Notes: generated by a model not told the origin, from the sequence alone. A stretch of 64,000 nucleotides of DNA from Parapontixanthobacter aurantiacus (GCF_009827635.1 NZ_WTYW01000001.1:1506001-1570000), one strand, 5' to 3'; shown: positions 1 to 9,600, numbered from the stretch's first letter. Numbers and translations: made by a program.

Positions 1-1
1 C

Positions 2-508
2 GCGGGCTCGCCTGCTGCTCGATGGTCGCTGCTGGTAAGTGGTCAGACGCCGGGTGATCAAACTCGGATCACGACTGTCCCCGCCGAAGCGCTTGGCGGA
101 CGGGCGAGCGTTACCGCCGAGAATTACCTCGTGCAGGAAGGTGCGCGACGCTTCGCGATCGACGGCGGTTTATCGAGCGTACAGTTGCGTAATTTTGAAC
201 CTGTAAACATTGATCGTGAAACCAATGCGGACATACTTTTGCTCGTCACTATGAAGGTCTGGGATGCTCCCGACAGCGCCCGCCTCGGAGCGATCGGACC
301 CGACAATGAAGGTTTCACCAATTTTGAATTGGCGGAAACCGACGATTTCGTTCGCTACGGCATTCCGCTCAAGTGCCTCCGATCGAAGGGAGCGGATGTT
401 ACCTCGCTGACCCAACCCTTCGTACTGGAAACGGAGGGTGCTACCGATTTCGCGATTGGTGAGGTTCGGTTGGGGACCGACGCGGAGGTAACCCTGCCCT
501 GTGATTGA
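2..508 (+). CDS. C-terminal end of a GH3 beta-glucosidase (ExoP/CelD type), partial
   Basis: The reading frame is open from the left edge and stops at 506-508, so only the last 168 residues are present. The visible part resembles the C-terminal galactose-binding-like (ExoP_C) domain of large GH3 1,4-beta-glucan glucohydrolases. It has an 'ADILLLVTMKV' strand, then 'YGIPLKCLRSKGADV', and ends 'FVLETEGATDFAIGEVRLG'. The catalytic GH3 barrel would lie upstream of the window. The family removes glucose from the non-reducing ends of beta-glucans, usually in the periplasm or outer membrane. The neighbouring GH5 cellulase fits a beta-glucan role. The family call comes from the C-terminal domain alone and is therefore moderate. 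Confidence 0.7.
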   Translation, partial: AGSPAARWSLLVSGQTPGDQTRITTVPAEALGGRASVTAENYLVQEGARRFAIDGGLSSVQLRNFEPVNIDRETNADILLLVTMKVWDAPDSARLGAIGPDNEGFTNFELAETDDFVRYGIPLKCLRSKGADVTSLTQPFVLETEGATDFAIGEVRLGTDAEVTLPCD

Positions 509-708
509 ACGAGGGCGACGCGTGGCAAGTCAAGGAAACTCTATGTTCCAGGCTGAGGGTATTTGAAGCTCCGGATGGTCGATGCCTGCGACGTATGTCT
601 GCGCCAGATTGGCCAGACATCGAGTATTAGGAAGCCAGGTTGGACATTCGAGTGTCATCAGGCGCTAAGATGAAACTTTGCATGACCGTTTCTATGGGAG
701 AGAGAATA

Positions 709-1743
709 ATGAAAACCTTGGGTTTCACGTCGGCGCTAGCCTTGTGTCTCGCGACCGTGACTGCGCCGTTGTCGGCACAAGAAAGTCACTCTGATGCCGT
801 AGAAAATCATTCGTTGCCGGTCGGCTCCTGCATCAATCTAGGCAATACGCTCGAGCCCGAGACCGAAGGAGCTTGGGGCGGCGCGCGAGCAACAAAATCC
901 GACTTCGAACGTATCGCAGCAGCGGGTTTCGAGACGGTGCGCATACCGGTGCGTTGGCACAACAAGTCGAGCAGCAAAGCACCTTATACCGTGGACGAGG
1001 CCTGGATGGACCGCGTTCAGCAGATCGTCGACTGGGCGCTGGCTGCCGACCTCGACGTCATTCTGAACAGCCACCACTTCGATCCCATTCATGAGACGCC
1101 GCTTGCGGTGGCAGAGTGGCACGGCGGAGTATGGGCACAAATTGCCGAACGCTTCTCAGGTTATCCCGAGGACAGCTTGTGGTTCGAACTCGAGAACGAA
1201 CCGCACAAGAATTTTGACCATTCGAACTTGCTCCAAACTCTCAGGCCTTCCTACGAAGCAGTGCGGGCAATCCATCCGACGCGGGCGGTCATCATCGGTG
1301 GAGAAAACTGGAGCGGTATCAATTCGCTAGCTAACCTGCCCCTCTTCGACGATCCGAACGTGCATCCGACATTTCATTATTACGACCCCTTCCTTTACAC
1401 GCATCAGGGGGCAAGCTGGACCGCGCCCGACATCCCACCGGTAGGGCGCGATTTTCCGACGCATGAGGATGCCGCGCAGTTAGCCAAGGATGTCCTCGCA
1501 GTCGAAGCATATAAGGCTCGCACCGGGAAAACTCCGTTCATGGGCGAGGTCGGCGCCTACGACGCAAATATTTCTTTGGAAGACCGGGTAGCCTATCATC
1601 GGACAATCACAGATGCTTTCGCCCCGACCGGAATTGGCATCTGCGTTTGGGCGTACGCCAACACCTTTCCGTTCTACGACAAGGAAGAGAAACGGTGGCT
1701 GCCCGGAATGCTCGGCGCGCTCGGGCTCGAAGAATCTGAATGA
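709..1743 (+). CDS. GH5 endo-beta-1,4-glucanase (cellulase), secreted
   Basis: A 344-residue secreted glycoside hydrolase of family 5. The ATG at 709 is chosen over upstream in-frame starts because GGGAGAGAG lies 5-12 bases before it and the product then begins with a clean Sec signal peptide (residues 1-23, cut near LSA-QE). The barrel shows the general acid/base in 'LENEPH' (E164) and the nucleophile in 'FMGEVGAY' (E280). 'RIPVRW' (79-83) and 'SHHFD' are typical GH5 strand ends. It should cut internal beta-1,4 bonds of cellulose or mixed glucans. No copy of the island's LacI operator lies upstream, so it may be regulated apart from the xylan genes. Exact subfamily and substrate are not certain. 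Confidence 0.88.
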   Translation: MKTLGFTSALALCLATVTAPLSAQESHSDAVENHSLPVGSCINLGNTLEPETEGAWGGARATKSDFERIAAAGFETVRIPVRWHNKSSSKAPYTVDEAWMDRVQQIVDWALAADLDVILNSHHFDPIHETPLAVAEWHGGVWAQIAERFSGYPEDSLWFELENEPHKNFDHSNLLQTLRPSYEAVRAIHPTRAVIIGGENWSGINSLANLPLFDDPNVHPTFHYYDPFLYTHQGASWTAPDIPPVGRDFPTHEDAAQLAKDVLAVEAYKARTGKTPFMGEVGAYDANISLEDRVAYHRTITDAFAPTGIGICVWAYANTFPFYDKEEKRWLPGMLGALGLEESE

Positions 1744-1755
1744 CTTGAGCTGCGG

Positions 1756-3405
1756 TCAGGGTTGTGAATAGACGTACGGTCCGACGACCAGCCCGGTGAA
1801 AAGCCCAGCATGGACTGATGCCAGCGGCTCGACATTGATCTGACCGCCGAGGTTCCGCCAGTCGCTAGTACCGGCGATCCGCCAGAAAGCTCGAGCCTCT
1901 CCGGCGCGAATGGCCAATTTGAGTTCTATCGGCTCGTCAGTCACTAAAGGCTGCTCGGCGAGCAATTCACCGCGCTGATCTTGCGCGCCGTCGGTTCTCA
2001 TGCGGATAACAAGCCGCTCCCCTTCGATCCCCGCAGTCAGAAAATGAGATTCATCCATAAAGGCGAGTAGTCCGGCAAAATCGCTTTCGGTTGCAGGATC
2101 GAACGCAAGCTTCGTCGTGTAATCGGCCGAATGATGGCGCAGGCGACGGCCGACGAAAGCTGGTTTGCCGAGGCTTCCTGCCGCTCCTTCTGCACCAATC
2201 ACGTTCAGCGCGCCATCCCCGACAATGAATGACTGAATTTTGCTTGGCGTGCGGAGGCCGATCCATTCGGGTCCGAGCGGAGTGGAGAAATCTTCCCGCC
2301 AATTTTCGTAATCGACCGGTTTGGCTGGTGGAAGCGCAGGCCGGACGGTTTCCATCGGCACTGGCTCGCCGCGATCGAGGAAACGCGGCCAACCGTCGAT
2401 CCATTCAAGCGGCAGAAGGAATGTCTCTCGACCCATCAGGGTCGATTGCCCGGCAAACGGTCGCGTTGCGAGAAAAAGTCCCCACCAGCTGCCATCGTCT
2501 AGCTTCACAACATCAGCATGACCCGTCGCCTCGACCCGTTCAGGCCGGTCTGGCGAGAGGTCCCGCTGGGTCAGGATCGGGTTGAATGGCCCGGGTTCAT
2601 ACAGCCCTTGGAGCTCGCGCGAACGGTAGATGGTCTGCGAATGCTGGTCGGCCGTACCGCCTTCAGCTGTCAGCAGGTAATACCACCCATCAACGTGATA
2701 GATGTGTGGTCCCTCGGCCCAGACCGGTTCGCTTGCGAGATCGACGCCGCCATTCACAAGCAGCGTCCGCTCCGGCATAACTTGCATGGTTTTTTGGTCG
2801 AATTGTTGCATCCAAATTGCCCGGTGTCCTTCGTAAAGCGGCTCCCCGGGGGGCGCATCGTTGTAAACGATCCATGCCGTACCGTCCCCCGCGAAGTAGA
2901 GCGAGGGGTCGATCCCTCCAAAGTCGAGCCAGACCGGGTCGGTCCACGGACCCGCAGGATCCTCCGCAGTGATTACGAAATTGTCTCCACATTCAATGCA
3001 GGTGTTGACGATCCAGAACAGGCCATCGTGATAGGTGATCGCCGGAGCGAACAATCCCCGGTTGGTACCGAGGCCGCTAAAGTCCACTTGCCCCGGCCGA
3101 TCGATGGCATTGCCGATCTGGCGCCAGTTGACGAGGTCCGTGCTGTGAAGAATCGGAAGGCCGGGAAACCAGCTGAAAGTCGAAGTCACGGCGTAAAAAT
3201 CTTCTCCGACTCTCACGATGGAGGGATCGGGATGGAAGCCGGGAATGACGGGATTTCGGTAGGTTTCAGCGTTTTGAGTACGATCTGAATCGACTGCCTG
3301 ATATTCGAGAAAGTCGAAACTTGCGACGGATTGCGCCGATGCCAGATCCGGGGTCATCGCCCACAAAGCCAGACCCGCCAGCAGATTTCGCCGTCCATGC
3401 AACAT
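1756..3405 (-). CDS. GH43 beta-xylosidase / alpha-L-arabinofuranosidase with C-terminal beta-sandwich
   Basis: A 549-residue exported GH43 enzyme. The start at 3405 has GGGAGAG 6-12 bases upstream and gives a twin-arginine-like signal sequence (GRRNLLAG, residues 5-12, cut near ASA-QS). The five-bladed propeller shows the catalytic base in 'GFHPDPSI' (D60), the pKa-modulating Asp in 'GIDPSLYF' (D166) and the acid in 'WAEGPHIY' (E231). Residues from about 350 look like the concanavalin-like domain found C-terminal in GH43 xylosidases. It releases xylose or arabinose from xylan oligosaccharides. It diverges from xylX across an 86-base region carrying the LacI-type operator, which sits 50 bases upstream of this start. 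It converges with the GH5 cellulase. Confidence 0.9.
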   Translation of the reverse strand: MLHGRRNLLAGLALWAMTPDLASAQSVASFDFLEYQAVDSDRTQNAETYRNPVIPGFHPDPSIVRVGEDFYAVTSTFSWFPGLPILHSTDLVNWRQIGNAIDRPGQVDFSGLGTNRGLFAPAITYHDGLFWIVNTCIECGDNFVITAEDPAGPWTDPVWLDFGGIDPSLYFAGDGTAWIVYNDAPPGEPLYEGHRAIWMQQFDQKTMQVMPERTLLVNGGVDLASEPVWAEGPHIYHVDGWYYLLTAEGGTADQHSQTIYRSRELQGLYEPGPFNPILTQRDLSPDRPERVEATGHADVVKLDDGSWWGLFLATRPFAGQSTLMGRETFLLPLEWIDGWPRFLDRGEPVPMETVRPALPPAKPVDYENWREDFSTPLGPEWIGLRTPSKIQSFIVGDGALNVIGAEGAAGSLGKPAFVGRRLRHHSADYTTKLAFDPATESDFAGLLAFMDESHFLTAGIEGERLVIRMRTDGAQDQRGELLAEQPLVTDEPIELKLAIRAGEARAFWRIAGTSDWRNLGGQINVEPLASVHAGLFTGLVVGPYVYSQP

Positions 3406-3455
3406 CAATCGCTCTCCCGCCTCTTTGGGCTTGTCCCATCGCTTTCGCTTTCCTA

Positions 3456-3469
3456 TGGTAGCGCTATCA
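3456..3469. promoter_or_regulatory. LacI-family (XylR-type) operator, site 1
   Basis: TGGTAGCGCTATCA differs by one base from the perfect 14-base palindrome TGGTAGCGCTACCA at 14657. It sits between the divergent GH43 gene and xylX, 50 and 22 bases from their starts. The same motif recurs in three other divergent regions of the island, and a LacI-family repressor is encoded at 11382-12497. The central CG in an inverted repeat is typical of LacI-family operators. Binding is inferred. Confidence 0.8.
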
Positions 3470-3491
3470 CGAGGGAGGGCAAGAGCCAGAA

Positions 3492-4616
3492 ATGGCCATA
3501 AACATTCTCGATAGTCTGCCGCCGGACTATGCCGACGGACAATTTCTGGGACGTGCGGAATCGCCCGCCGGTCCCTCGGTGCTGTCAATTCGCCGCGGCG
3601 TCCTTTTCGACATAACAGAAAATGCGGCGTCGATGTCAGGAGCCATCCAGCGGCGACAATTTGATGGCGGCTTGGAACTGGGACCGGCGGAAAACGGACT
3701 GCCTGACGGCTGGACGCTTCTGTCCCCTATCGACCTCCAGTGCATCAAGGCGTCTGGAGTGACGTTCGCCCTCTCGGCCATCGAGCGCGTTATCGAAGAG
3801 CGGGCGCGCGGCGATGCGGCCAAGGCGGCTGAAATACGTGCACAGCTCGAAGAGAAAGTCGGTTCGGGCATTCGATCGGTCGTGCCCGGCAGCAATGAAG
3901 CAGTGCAGCTGAAGGCAGCGCTTATCGAAGAGGGCATGTGGTCGCAATATCTCGAAGTCGCCATCGGCCCTGATGCAGAAATCTTTTCTAAATCACCCGT
4001 TCTTTCTTCTGTCGGACATGGAGCGCAGATTGGGGTTCGGTCGGATTCCAGCTGGAATAACCCGGAACCGGAAGTCGTACTGGTCTGCGACAGCAAGGGC
4101 GAGGTCATCGGCGCGACACTTGGCAACGATGTCAATCTGCGCGATTTTGAGGGACGGTCTGCCTTGCTTCTATCGAAGGCCAAGGACAACACGGCGAGTT
4201 GCTCGATCGGCCCGTTCATTCGGTTGTTCGATGATGGATTTACCATCGACGACGTACGCTCTGCGAGCGTCGAATTGTCGATCGAAGGGCCGGAGGGATA
4301 TCGCCTCGAAGGCAAGAATGACATGGCGCAGATCAGCCGCGATCCGCTTGACCTAGTCGAGCAATGCCTATCGGAACACCACTATCCAGATGGCTTCGTG
4401 TTGTTCTGCGGCACACTGTTTGCTCCGACACAGGACCGCGATAAGCCCGGCGCGGGCTTCACACACAAGGTTGGCGACGAGGTCACGATTAGTTCTCGTA
4501 GGATCGGGACGTTGCGCAACAACGTAACGCTTTCCTGCGATGCCCCAGCTTGGCAAATGGGCATCGCAGCATTCGTCAGGAATTTGGCCGAGCGTGGCAT
4601 TATTGATAAAATTTGA
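3492..4616 (+). CDS. xylX: 2-keto-3-deoxy-D-xylonate dehydratase (XylX, FAH-family)
   Basis: A 374-residue protein of the fumarylacetoacetate-hydrolase-like fold, similar in order and length to Caulobacter XylX. In the Weimberg pathway this enzyme dehydrates 2-keto-3-deoxyxylonate to alpha-ketoglutarate semialdehyde. The C-terminal half carries the metal-site segments expected of the fold: 'NNPEPEVVLV' (residues about 189-198, two Glu ligands) and 'GATLGNDVNLRDFEG' (Asp ligand). It has no signal peptide, so it is cytosolic. AGGGAGGG lies about 12 bases upstream, a rather long spacing. It is the first gene downstream of operator site 1 and is followed 60 bases later by xylB. The family is clear; the pathway role rests on context with xylB, xylC, xylD and the semialdehyde dehydrogenase. 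Confidence 0.88.
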   Translation: MAINILDSLPPDYADGQFLGRAESPAGPSVLSIRRGVLFDITENAASMSGAIQRRQFDGGLELGPAENGLPDGWTLLSPIDLQCIKASGVTFALSAIERVIEERARGDAAKAAEIRAQLEEKVGSGIRSVVPGSNEAVQLKAALIEEGMWSQYLEVAIGPDAEIFSKSPVLSSVGHGAQIGVRSDSSWNNPEPEVVLVCDSKGEVIGATLGNDVNLRDFEGRSALLLSKAKDNTASCSIGPFIRLFDDGFTIDDVRSASVELSIEGPEGYRLEGKNDMAQISRDPLDLVEQCLSEHHYPDGFVLFCGTLFAPTQDRDKPGAGFTHKVGDEVTISSRRIGTLRNNVTLSCDAPAWQMGIAAFVRNLAERGIIDKI

Positions 4617-4676
4617 TTGGCGCTGTCATCGAAAAATGACACCGGTGGCGCGTGAGGGATGAGGAATAAGAGTTTG

Positions 4677-5459
4677 ATGAGCCAAAGTGGCAATAATGCT
4701 GCGCATTCGGCGGTATACCCCAGCCTGAAAGGGCGGAAGGTCATCGTTAGCGGAGGAGCATCCGGAATCGGCGAGGGTATTGTCGAGGGGTTCGTGCGCC
4801 AAGGTGCCGCAGTCGCGTTCGTCGACTTGATGGAAGAACCTAGTCATGCCCTGATCGAACGCCTGTCGGATGCCGAGATCGAGCCTTTGTTTCGTCACTG
4901 CGACATAACTGACTGCGATGATTATGCCGCAAAAATCGAAGCCATGATCGCCGAACTCGGCGGATGCGACGTACTCGTAAACAATGCTGCGAACGACGAT
5001 CGACATACGATCGATGATGTCACGAGCGCTTATTGGGACGAGCGCATGGCCGTGAACCTCAAGCACCAGTTCTTCGCTGCCAAGGCGGTGGTTCCCGCAA
5101 TGCGTGGAGCTGGTGGCGGTTTGATTGTTAACATGGGTTCGATCAGCTGGCATTTAGGACTGCGGGACCTGGCAATTTATCAGACCGCCAAAGCGGCGAT
5201 CGAAGGCCTTACCCGCAGTCTCGCGCGCGAGTTGGGTCGCGACAACATTCGTGTAAACACGGTGATTCCTGGCAACGTCCAGACACCGCGACAGATGAAA
5301 TGGTATACGCCCGAAGGAGAGGCGGAGATCGTCGCGGCGCAATGCGTCGACGGGCGTATTCAGCCGGTCGACATCGCCGCAATGGTGATGTTCCTCGCAT
5401 CGGATGATGCGCGATTCTGCACTGCGCATAATTACTGGGTGGATGGAGGTTGGCGCTGA
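4677..5459 (+). CDS. xylB: D-xylose 1-dehydrogenase (XylB), SDR family
   Basis: A 260-residue classical short-chain dehydrogenase. It shows the nucleotide-binding SGGASGIG (residues 25-32), the NNA motif (102-104) followed by NDDRH, and the catalytic set S157, Y168 and K172 (YQTAK). Stretches such as 'AYWDER', 'GSISWHLGL', 'KWYTPEGEA' and the end 'YWVDGGWR' agree with Caulobacter D-xylose dehydrogenase as remembered. That enzyme uses NAD to oxidise xylose to xylonolactone in the cytosol. The ATG at 4677 has GAGGAA upstream; the ATG at 4659 has its purine tract directly abutting and is less likely. The stop overlaps the xylC start (TGATG), which suggests translational coupling. Confidence 0.92.
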   Translation: MSQSGNNAAHSAVYPSLKGRKVIVSGGASGIGEGIVEGFVRQGAAVAFVDLMEEPSHALIERLSDAEIEPLFRHCDITDCDDYAAKIEAMIAELGGCDVLVNNAANDDRHTIDDVTSAYWDERMAVNLKHQFFAAKAVVPAMRGAGGGLIVNMGSISWHLGLRDLAIYQTAKAAIEGLTRSLARELGRDNIRVNTVIPGNVQTPRQMKWYTPEGEAEIVAAQCVDGRIQPVDIAAMVMFLASDDARFCTAHNYWVDGGWR

Positions 5460-6334
5460 TGGTTGAAGTCAGGACCGTTCTGGCCGCGGACAGCAAGCTT
5501 GGCGAAGGCGTATTGTGGGACGCCGAACGTGAAGTGGTTTGGTTCGTTGATATCAAGCGACACCGGCTCTGGCATTACGACCCCGACACCGGCAGCAATT
5601 CCTACAGCGAAGCACCCGATCAGATTGGCTGGGCGATTCCGGCCGATGGCGGCTTGTTACTTTGCGGTTTGAAGGACGGACTTTATACGTTCGATCCACA
5701 AGCCAAGCGCTTCGAAAAGCTTATGGATGTGCCGGGCGAACCAGCGACCAACCGGCTGAACGACGCTTGCACGGATCCCTGGGGCCGCGTTTGGTTCGGT
5801 TCGATGGACGATGGCGAAAACACGGCATCGGGGCGGTTCTACGTGTTTGATCGCGGGAACATTCGTGCCGCCGGACCGGACGGTATCACAATCACCAATG
5901 GTCCAGCGGTCAGTGCCGGGGGTGATCGGATCTATTTCACCGATACGACGGCACAGAAGATTTACGTCGCCAATCTCTCGCTGGAAGGCGTCGGCGAAGC
6001 CCGGCCCTTCGCTGATACAGGCGCACTCTTTCCTGAAGCCTATCCCGACGGTCCGGTCGTGGACGCAGAGGGTCATGTCTGGACCGGCCTTTATCTCGGC
6101 AGCAAGGTCGCCCGGTTCACGCCGGACGGAAAGCTCGACACCATGATCGAGATACCTGCGCGCGATGTTACGAAGATGGCTTTCGGCGGGCGCGACTTGC
6201 GGACCGGTTATGCTACCAGCGCGACGAAGAACATGGAGGCGGAGGACATGAAAGCCTACCCGAATGCAGGGGGCCTGTTTGCGTTCGACGCACCGGTAGC
6301 GGGCTTCGCGCAGACCAAGGCGAAACTCGGGTGA
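5459..6334 (+). CDS. xylC: Xylonolactonase (XylC), SMP-30/gluconolactonase family
   Basis: A 291-residue six-bladed propeller of the SMP-30/regucalcin/lactonase family, which hydrolyses sugar lactones and here presumably xylono-lactone. The metal ligands are visible with the usual spacing: E16 ('KLGEGVLW'), N147 ('ITNGPAV') and D197 ('YPDGPVVDAEG'). The ATG at 5459 is preferred to a TTG at 5450 because GGAGG lies 9 bases upstream and the start overlaps the xylB stop by one base. It has no signal peptide. It is part of the xylX-xylB-xylC-esterase-mannanase run, in which each later start overlaps the previous stop. Confidence 0.9.
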   Translation: MVEVRTVLAADSKLGEGVLWDAEREVVWFVDIKRHRLWHYDPDTGSNSYSEAPDQIGWAIPADGGLLLCGLKDGLYTFDPQAKRFEKLMDVPGEPATNRLNDACTDPWGRVWFGSMDDGENTASGRFYVFDRGNIRAAGPDGITITNGPAVSAGGDRIYFTDTTAQKIYVANLSLEGVGEARPFADTGALFPEAYPDGPVVDAEGHVWTGLYLGSKVARFTPDGKLDTMIEIPARDVTKMAFGGRDLRTGYATSATKNMEAEDMKAYPNAGGLFAFDAPVAGFAQTKAKLG

Positions 6335-8238
6335 TGCGGCTGGGGCTTATCACGCTCGCTCTATCGCTGCCTGCAAGTGCGATGGCAGCGCCGGTTCTCG
6401 GGCCTGGCTACGGCGACGGCATGGTCCTGCAACGTGGTGAGCCAATAGTCCTCGAAGGCAGGACACTACCCGGTGAATCCGTGACCGCGGAAATAGCGGA
6501 CGAAAGCGCAACCGTCCGCGCTAATGACGATGGAATTTTTCGAGTAACTCTGCCCGCGCAACCGGCGAGCGCCGCTGGAATGCGCCTGGTTCTCAAAGAT
6601 GGCACGGGCGAGACCCGGTACGACAATATGCTTATCGGCGATGTCGTGCTTTGCTCGGGGCAGTCCAACATGGAACTGTCCGTCAATCGGGCGCTCGATA
6701 GTTACAACCAGCTACGCGTGGCAGCCGATGACGGTATAAGGCTTTTCAAAGTACCGAAGACGACCGCGCCGGTACCCGCAGATCGGTTTGCGGAAACGCT
6801 ATCCTGGACAACGGCAAACGGGGAAACAGTCGCAGAGTTTTCGGCCGCATGCTTCTACATGGGGAAACACCTGCGTTCACTTCGGCCCGACGTTCCGGTT
6901 GGCCTCATTCACTCCAATTGGGGCGGCAGCGCGGCACGAGCTTGGTTCACTCCTGAAGGAGTCGTAGCGATGGAGGGCGCAGAGACGCTCCAACTGCTCC
7001 AGTCCTACGATGCAGATCCCCTCGCCGCGACCCGGTCCTTCGCACCGCGATGGAAGGAATGGTGGAAGTCGCAGGACGACGGTCGGGAACCATGGCTCGA
7101 CTATGATTCACTTGAATGGTCGCCAATACCGAAATTTTCGTTCTGGAATGAATGGGAAGGCACTGGTCTTGACGAAGAACCACGTGCGAATGTCTGGCTA
7201 CGGCAAACGGTCACACTGACGAAAGAGCAGGCCGAGCAAGATGGAGCACTGTCGATCGGCGCGATCGACGATCTCGACATGACCTTCGTGAATGGCGAGC
7301 CTGTGGGTTACTCTTTCGGCTGGGGCGTTGAACGTACCTATCGTGTGCCGGCTGATTTGCTACGCGCAGGTAAAAACGAAATACTGATCGCAGCAAACAA
7401 CATGTGGGATACCGGAGGCTTCTTCGGCGGACCGGATCGGCTCTTCTTCACGCCGGGCAATGGCGATGTCCCAGTGCCGCTGGGCGCGGATTGGGAGTAT
7501 TCCATTGCCGACGTCGAAGGCGCTCCGCCGCGCGCCCCTTGGGACGCCAATGCCGGTGCGGGGGTCATGCACAATGCGATGATCGCACCGCTCGGCCCCA
7601 TGCGTCTGGTAGCGGTAGCGTGGTACCAAGGCGAATCTGATGTCGGCCAGCCCGACTACGACAGCAAGCTTGCGACCCTCTTTGCTGGCTGGCGAGAGCA
7701 GTTCGGTCCGCAAGCAAAAATGCTCGTCGTCCAATTGGCGGACTTCGGCGAACGATCTGCAAAACCTGTGGAGTCGGGATGGGCGCAATTGCGGCAAGAG
7801 CAGCTTGCAGCAGTCCAGGCTGATGAGAACGCCGATTTGGTCACTGCCATCGATATCGGCGAACCGAGCGACATCCATCCCGCAAACAAGAATGTGCTTG
7901 GGGTTCGACTGGCGCAGGCTCTGGCCGGTCAGGCCATGCCGAAACCATCCTCCGCTCGCCGCGAAGGTAACCTCGTGATCGTTCGGTTCCAAGACCTCGA
8001 GGGCGACCTGGTTGCCTATAGCGGTCCGACAGCATTGGGCGTCGAGCTATGCGGGGAAGTCCAGGACAATTGCCGTTTCGTATCTCCGCGCTTGGACGGT
8101 CAACGTTTGCTCATAGATCTTCCGGCGGGGGCAGCAGCCAGCCGCGTCCGCTATGCATGGTCCGATGCACCGATCGTCAATTTCTATGATGGCAACAACA
8201 GGCCGATCCCTGGCTTCGAACTACAGATAGAGGAATGA
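6334..8238 (+). CDS. Sialate O-acetylesterase family carbohydrate esterase (SGNH fold), exported
   Basis: A 634-residue protein with a Sec signal peptide (residues 1-18, cut near AMA-AP). The SGNH/SASA signatures are clear: the nucleophile block 'CSGQSNMEL' (S108), 'WYQGESDV', and the late Asp-His pair in 'EPSDIHPANK'. A galactose-binding-like insert lies around residues 270-380 ('VWLRQTVTL' onwards). Members in xylan and xyloglucan loci (for example CE20 enzymes) deacetylate plant polysaccharides, so removal of acetyl groups from xylan fragments is the likely role. The true substrate cannot be read from sequence. The ATG at 6334 overlaps the xylC stop by one base. Confidence 0.82.
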   Translation: MRLGLITLALSLPASAMAAPVLGPGYGDGMVLQRGEPIVLEGRTLPGESVTAEIADESATVRANDDGIFRVTLPAQPASAAGMRLVLKDGTGETRYDNMLIGDVVLCSGQSNMELSVNRALDSYNQLRVAADDGIRLFKVPKTTAPVPADRFAETLSWTTANGETVAEFSAACFYMGKHLRSLRPDVPVGLIHSNWGGSAARAWFTPEGVVAMEGAETLQLLQSYDADPLAATRSFAPRWKEWWKSQDDGREPWLDYDSLEWSPIPKFSFWNEWEGTGLDEEPRANVWLRQTVTLTKEQAEQDGALSIGAIDDLDMTFVNGEPVGYSFGWGVERTYRVPADLLRAGKNEILIAANNMWDTGGFFGGPDRLFFTPGNGDVPVPLGADWEYSIADVEGAPPRAPWDANAGAGVMHNAMIAPLGPMRLVAVAWYQGESDVGQPDYDSKLATLFAGWREQFGPQAKMLVVQLADFGERSAKPVESGWAQLRQEQLAAVQADENADLVTAIDIGEPSDIHPANKNVLGVRLAQALAGQAMPKPSSARREGNLVIVRFQDLEGDLVAYSGPTALGVELCGEVQDNCRFVSPRLDGQRLLIDLPAGAAASRVRYAWSDAPIVNFYDGNNRPIPGFELQIEE

Positions 8239-9587
8239 TGCTCGACCGGCGCGCCATGCTGGCCGGGACTTCAGCAACTACGGCGCTGTTGGCTCTGGGA
8301 GGTTGCAGAACAAATCCGTACCGCCGCACCCGAGGTTTCATTCGGCGCAGCGGAACTCAGTTTCAGCGCAGCGGAGAGCCATATCGTATCGTCGGCGCCA
8401 ATATGTGGTACGCTGCGTGGCTCGGGGCCGATGCGGAATATGGCAATCGCGAGAGGCTGAAGCGCGAACTCGATCGCTTACAAGCAATGGGCCTCAATAA
8501 TCTGAGGATCATGGCTGCCGCCGAGGAAGGGCCACTCAAAAGTTCCATCAAACCAGGGTTCACCCGGGGCGACGGAAGCACCAACAAAGCGCTTATGGAA
8601 GGCCTCGATTTTGCGATGGCGCAAATAGGCGAGCGCGGAATGACGGCGGTGCTTGCGCTATCCAACTTCTGGGAATGGTCGGGCGGATTGCAGACCCTGC
8701 TCTACCGCGCGACCGGCGACTATATGGACATGGGCGACCCCGAGCACCCTTGGCCGGCATTCGCCGACGCGACCGCCGCGTTCTACGCTAACGAAGCCGC
8801 GATCGAAAGCTACCGGGCGCACGTAACAGCGGTTGTCGATCGAACGAATTCCATAACGGGCCTGCCCTACAAGGACGATCCTGCCATCATGAGTTGGCAG
8901 CACGCCAACGAACCGCGGCCCGGCGGAAGCGTATCGGCAATTGCACGATACCGGGGCGCCTATCTCGACTGGATCGCATCGACCGCGGACCTCATTCGCT
9001 CAATCGACAGCAATCATCTCGTATCGCTCGGCCAGGAAGGCACGCAGGCAACTAACGGAAATGCGGAACTGGTTGTCGAAGCCCACAAGTCGGTCGATTA
9101 CATGACAGCTCACATCTGGCCACTCAACTGGAGCTGGGTTTCCGGCGACGACCTGCCCGGCACCTGGCCCGCGGGCAAAGCAAAAGTCGAAGATTACCTC
9201 GCAGTGCACATGCGCCTCGCCGAAGAAATGGGCAAACCTCTGCTGATCGAAGAATTTGGCTTTCCGCGCGATGACGAGGCCTATTCGCCCGACACGACTG
9301 CTCGATATCGGGCGCTGTATTATCGAACCATCTATAAAGCGGTAGAAGAAAGCTGGCGCAGGGGCGGCGCTCTACAAGGCAGCAATTTCTGGGCGTGGAA
9401 CGGCGAAGCGCGAGCCGAGCACGAGAACTTTCGCTTTCGAGACGGCGACCTCGCTTACATGGGCGACCCGCCCCATGAGCCCCAAGGCTGGTATGGTAAT
9501 TTCGACAGTGACGGCGAAATGATCGAGCTCATCAAGGCCCATGCAGATCGCGAATGCCTTGGCCTGAAGACCCGCTGCCACGCTTAA
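8238..9587 (+). CDS. GH5 beta-mannanase-like lipoprotein
   Basis: A 449-residue family 5 enzyme of the mannan endo-1,4-beta-mannosidase type. The N-terminus is twin-arginine-like (DRRAMLAG) and ends in a lipobox, LALGGC, giving lipidation at C23. The acid/base Glu is E225 in 'QHANEPRPGG' and the nucleophile is E339 in 'LLIEEFGFPR'. Conserved aromatic stretches ('SNFWEWSGG', 'SNFWAWNGEA') fit mannanases. An ATG at 8235 is also possible; 8238 is chosen because it repeats the one-base TGATG overlap seen in this operon. It probably cuts mannan or glucomannan that accompanies xylan in hemicellulose. It converges with xylD, 13 bases away. Confidence 0.83.
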   Translation: MLDRRAMLAGTSATTALLALGGCRTNPYRRTRGFIRRSGTQFQRSGEPYRIVGANMWYAAWLGADAEYGNRERLKRELDRLQAMGLNNLRIMAAAEEGPLKSSIKPGFTRGDGSTNKALMEGLDFAMAQIGERGMTAVLALSNFWEWSGGLQTLLYRATGDYMDMGDPEHPWPAFADATAAFYANEAAIESYRAHVTAVVDRTNSITGLPYKDDPAIMSWQHANEPRPGGSVSAIARYRGAYLDWIASTADLIRSIDSNHLVSLGQEGTQATNGNAELVVEAHKSVDYMTAHIWPLNWSWVSGDDLPGTWPAGKAKVEDYLAVHMRLAEEMGKPLLIEEFGFPRDDEAYSPDTTARYRALYYRTIYKAVEESWRRGGALQGSNFWAWNGEARAEHENFRFRDGDLAYMGDPPHEPQGWYGNFDSDGEMIELIKAHADRECLGLKTRCHA

Positions 9588-9600
9588 TCGCGACTAGCGC

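Noticed and set aside
2518-3288. A 256-codon plus-strand frame opposite the GH43 gene
   Set aside because: The GH43 catalytic triad is on the minus strand and the opposite frame has no start signal or motif.
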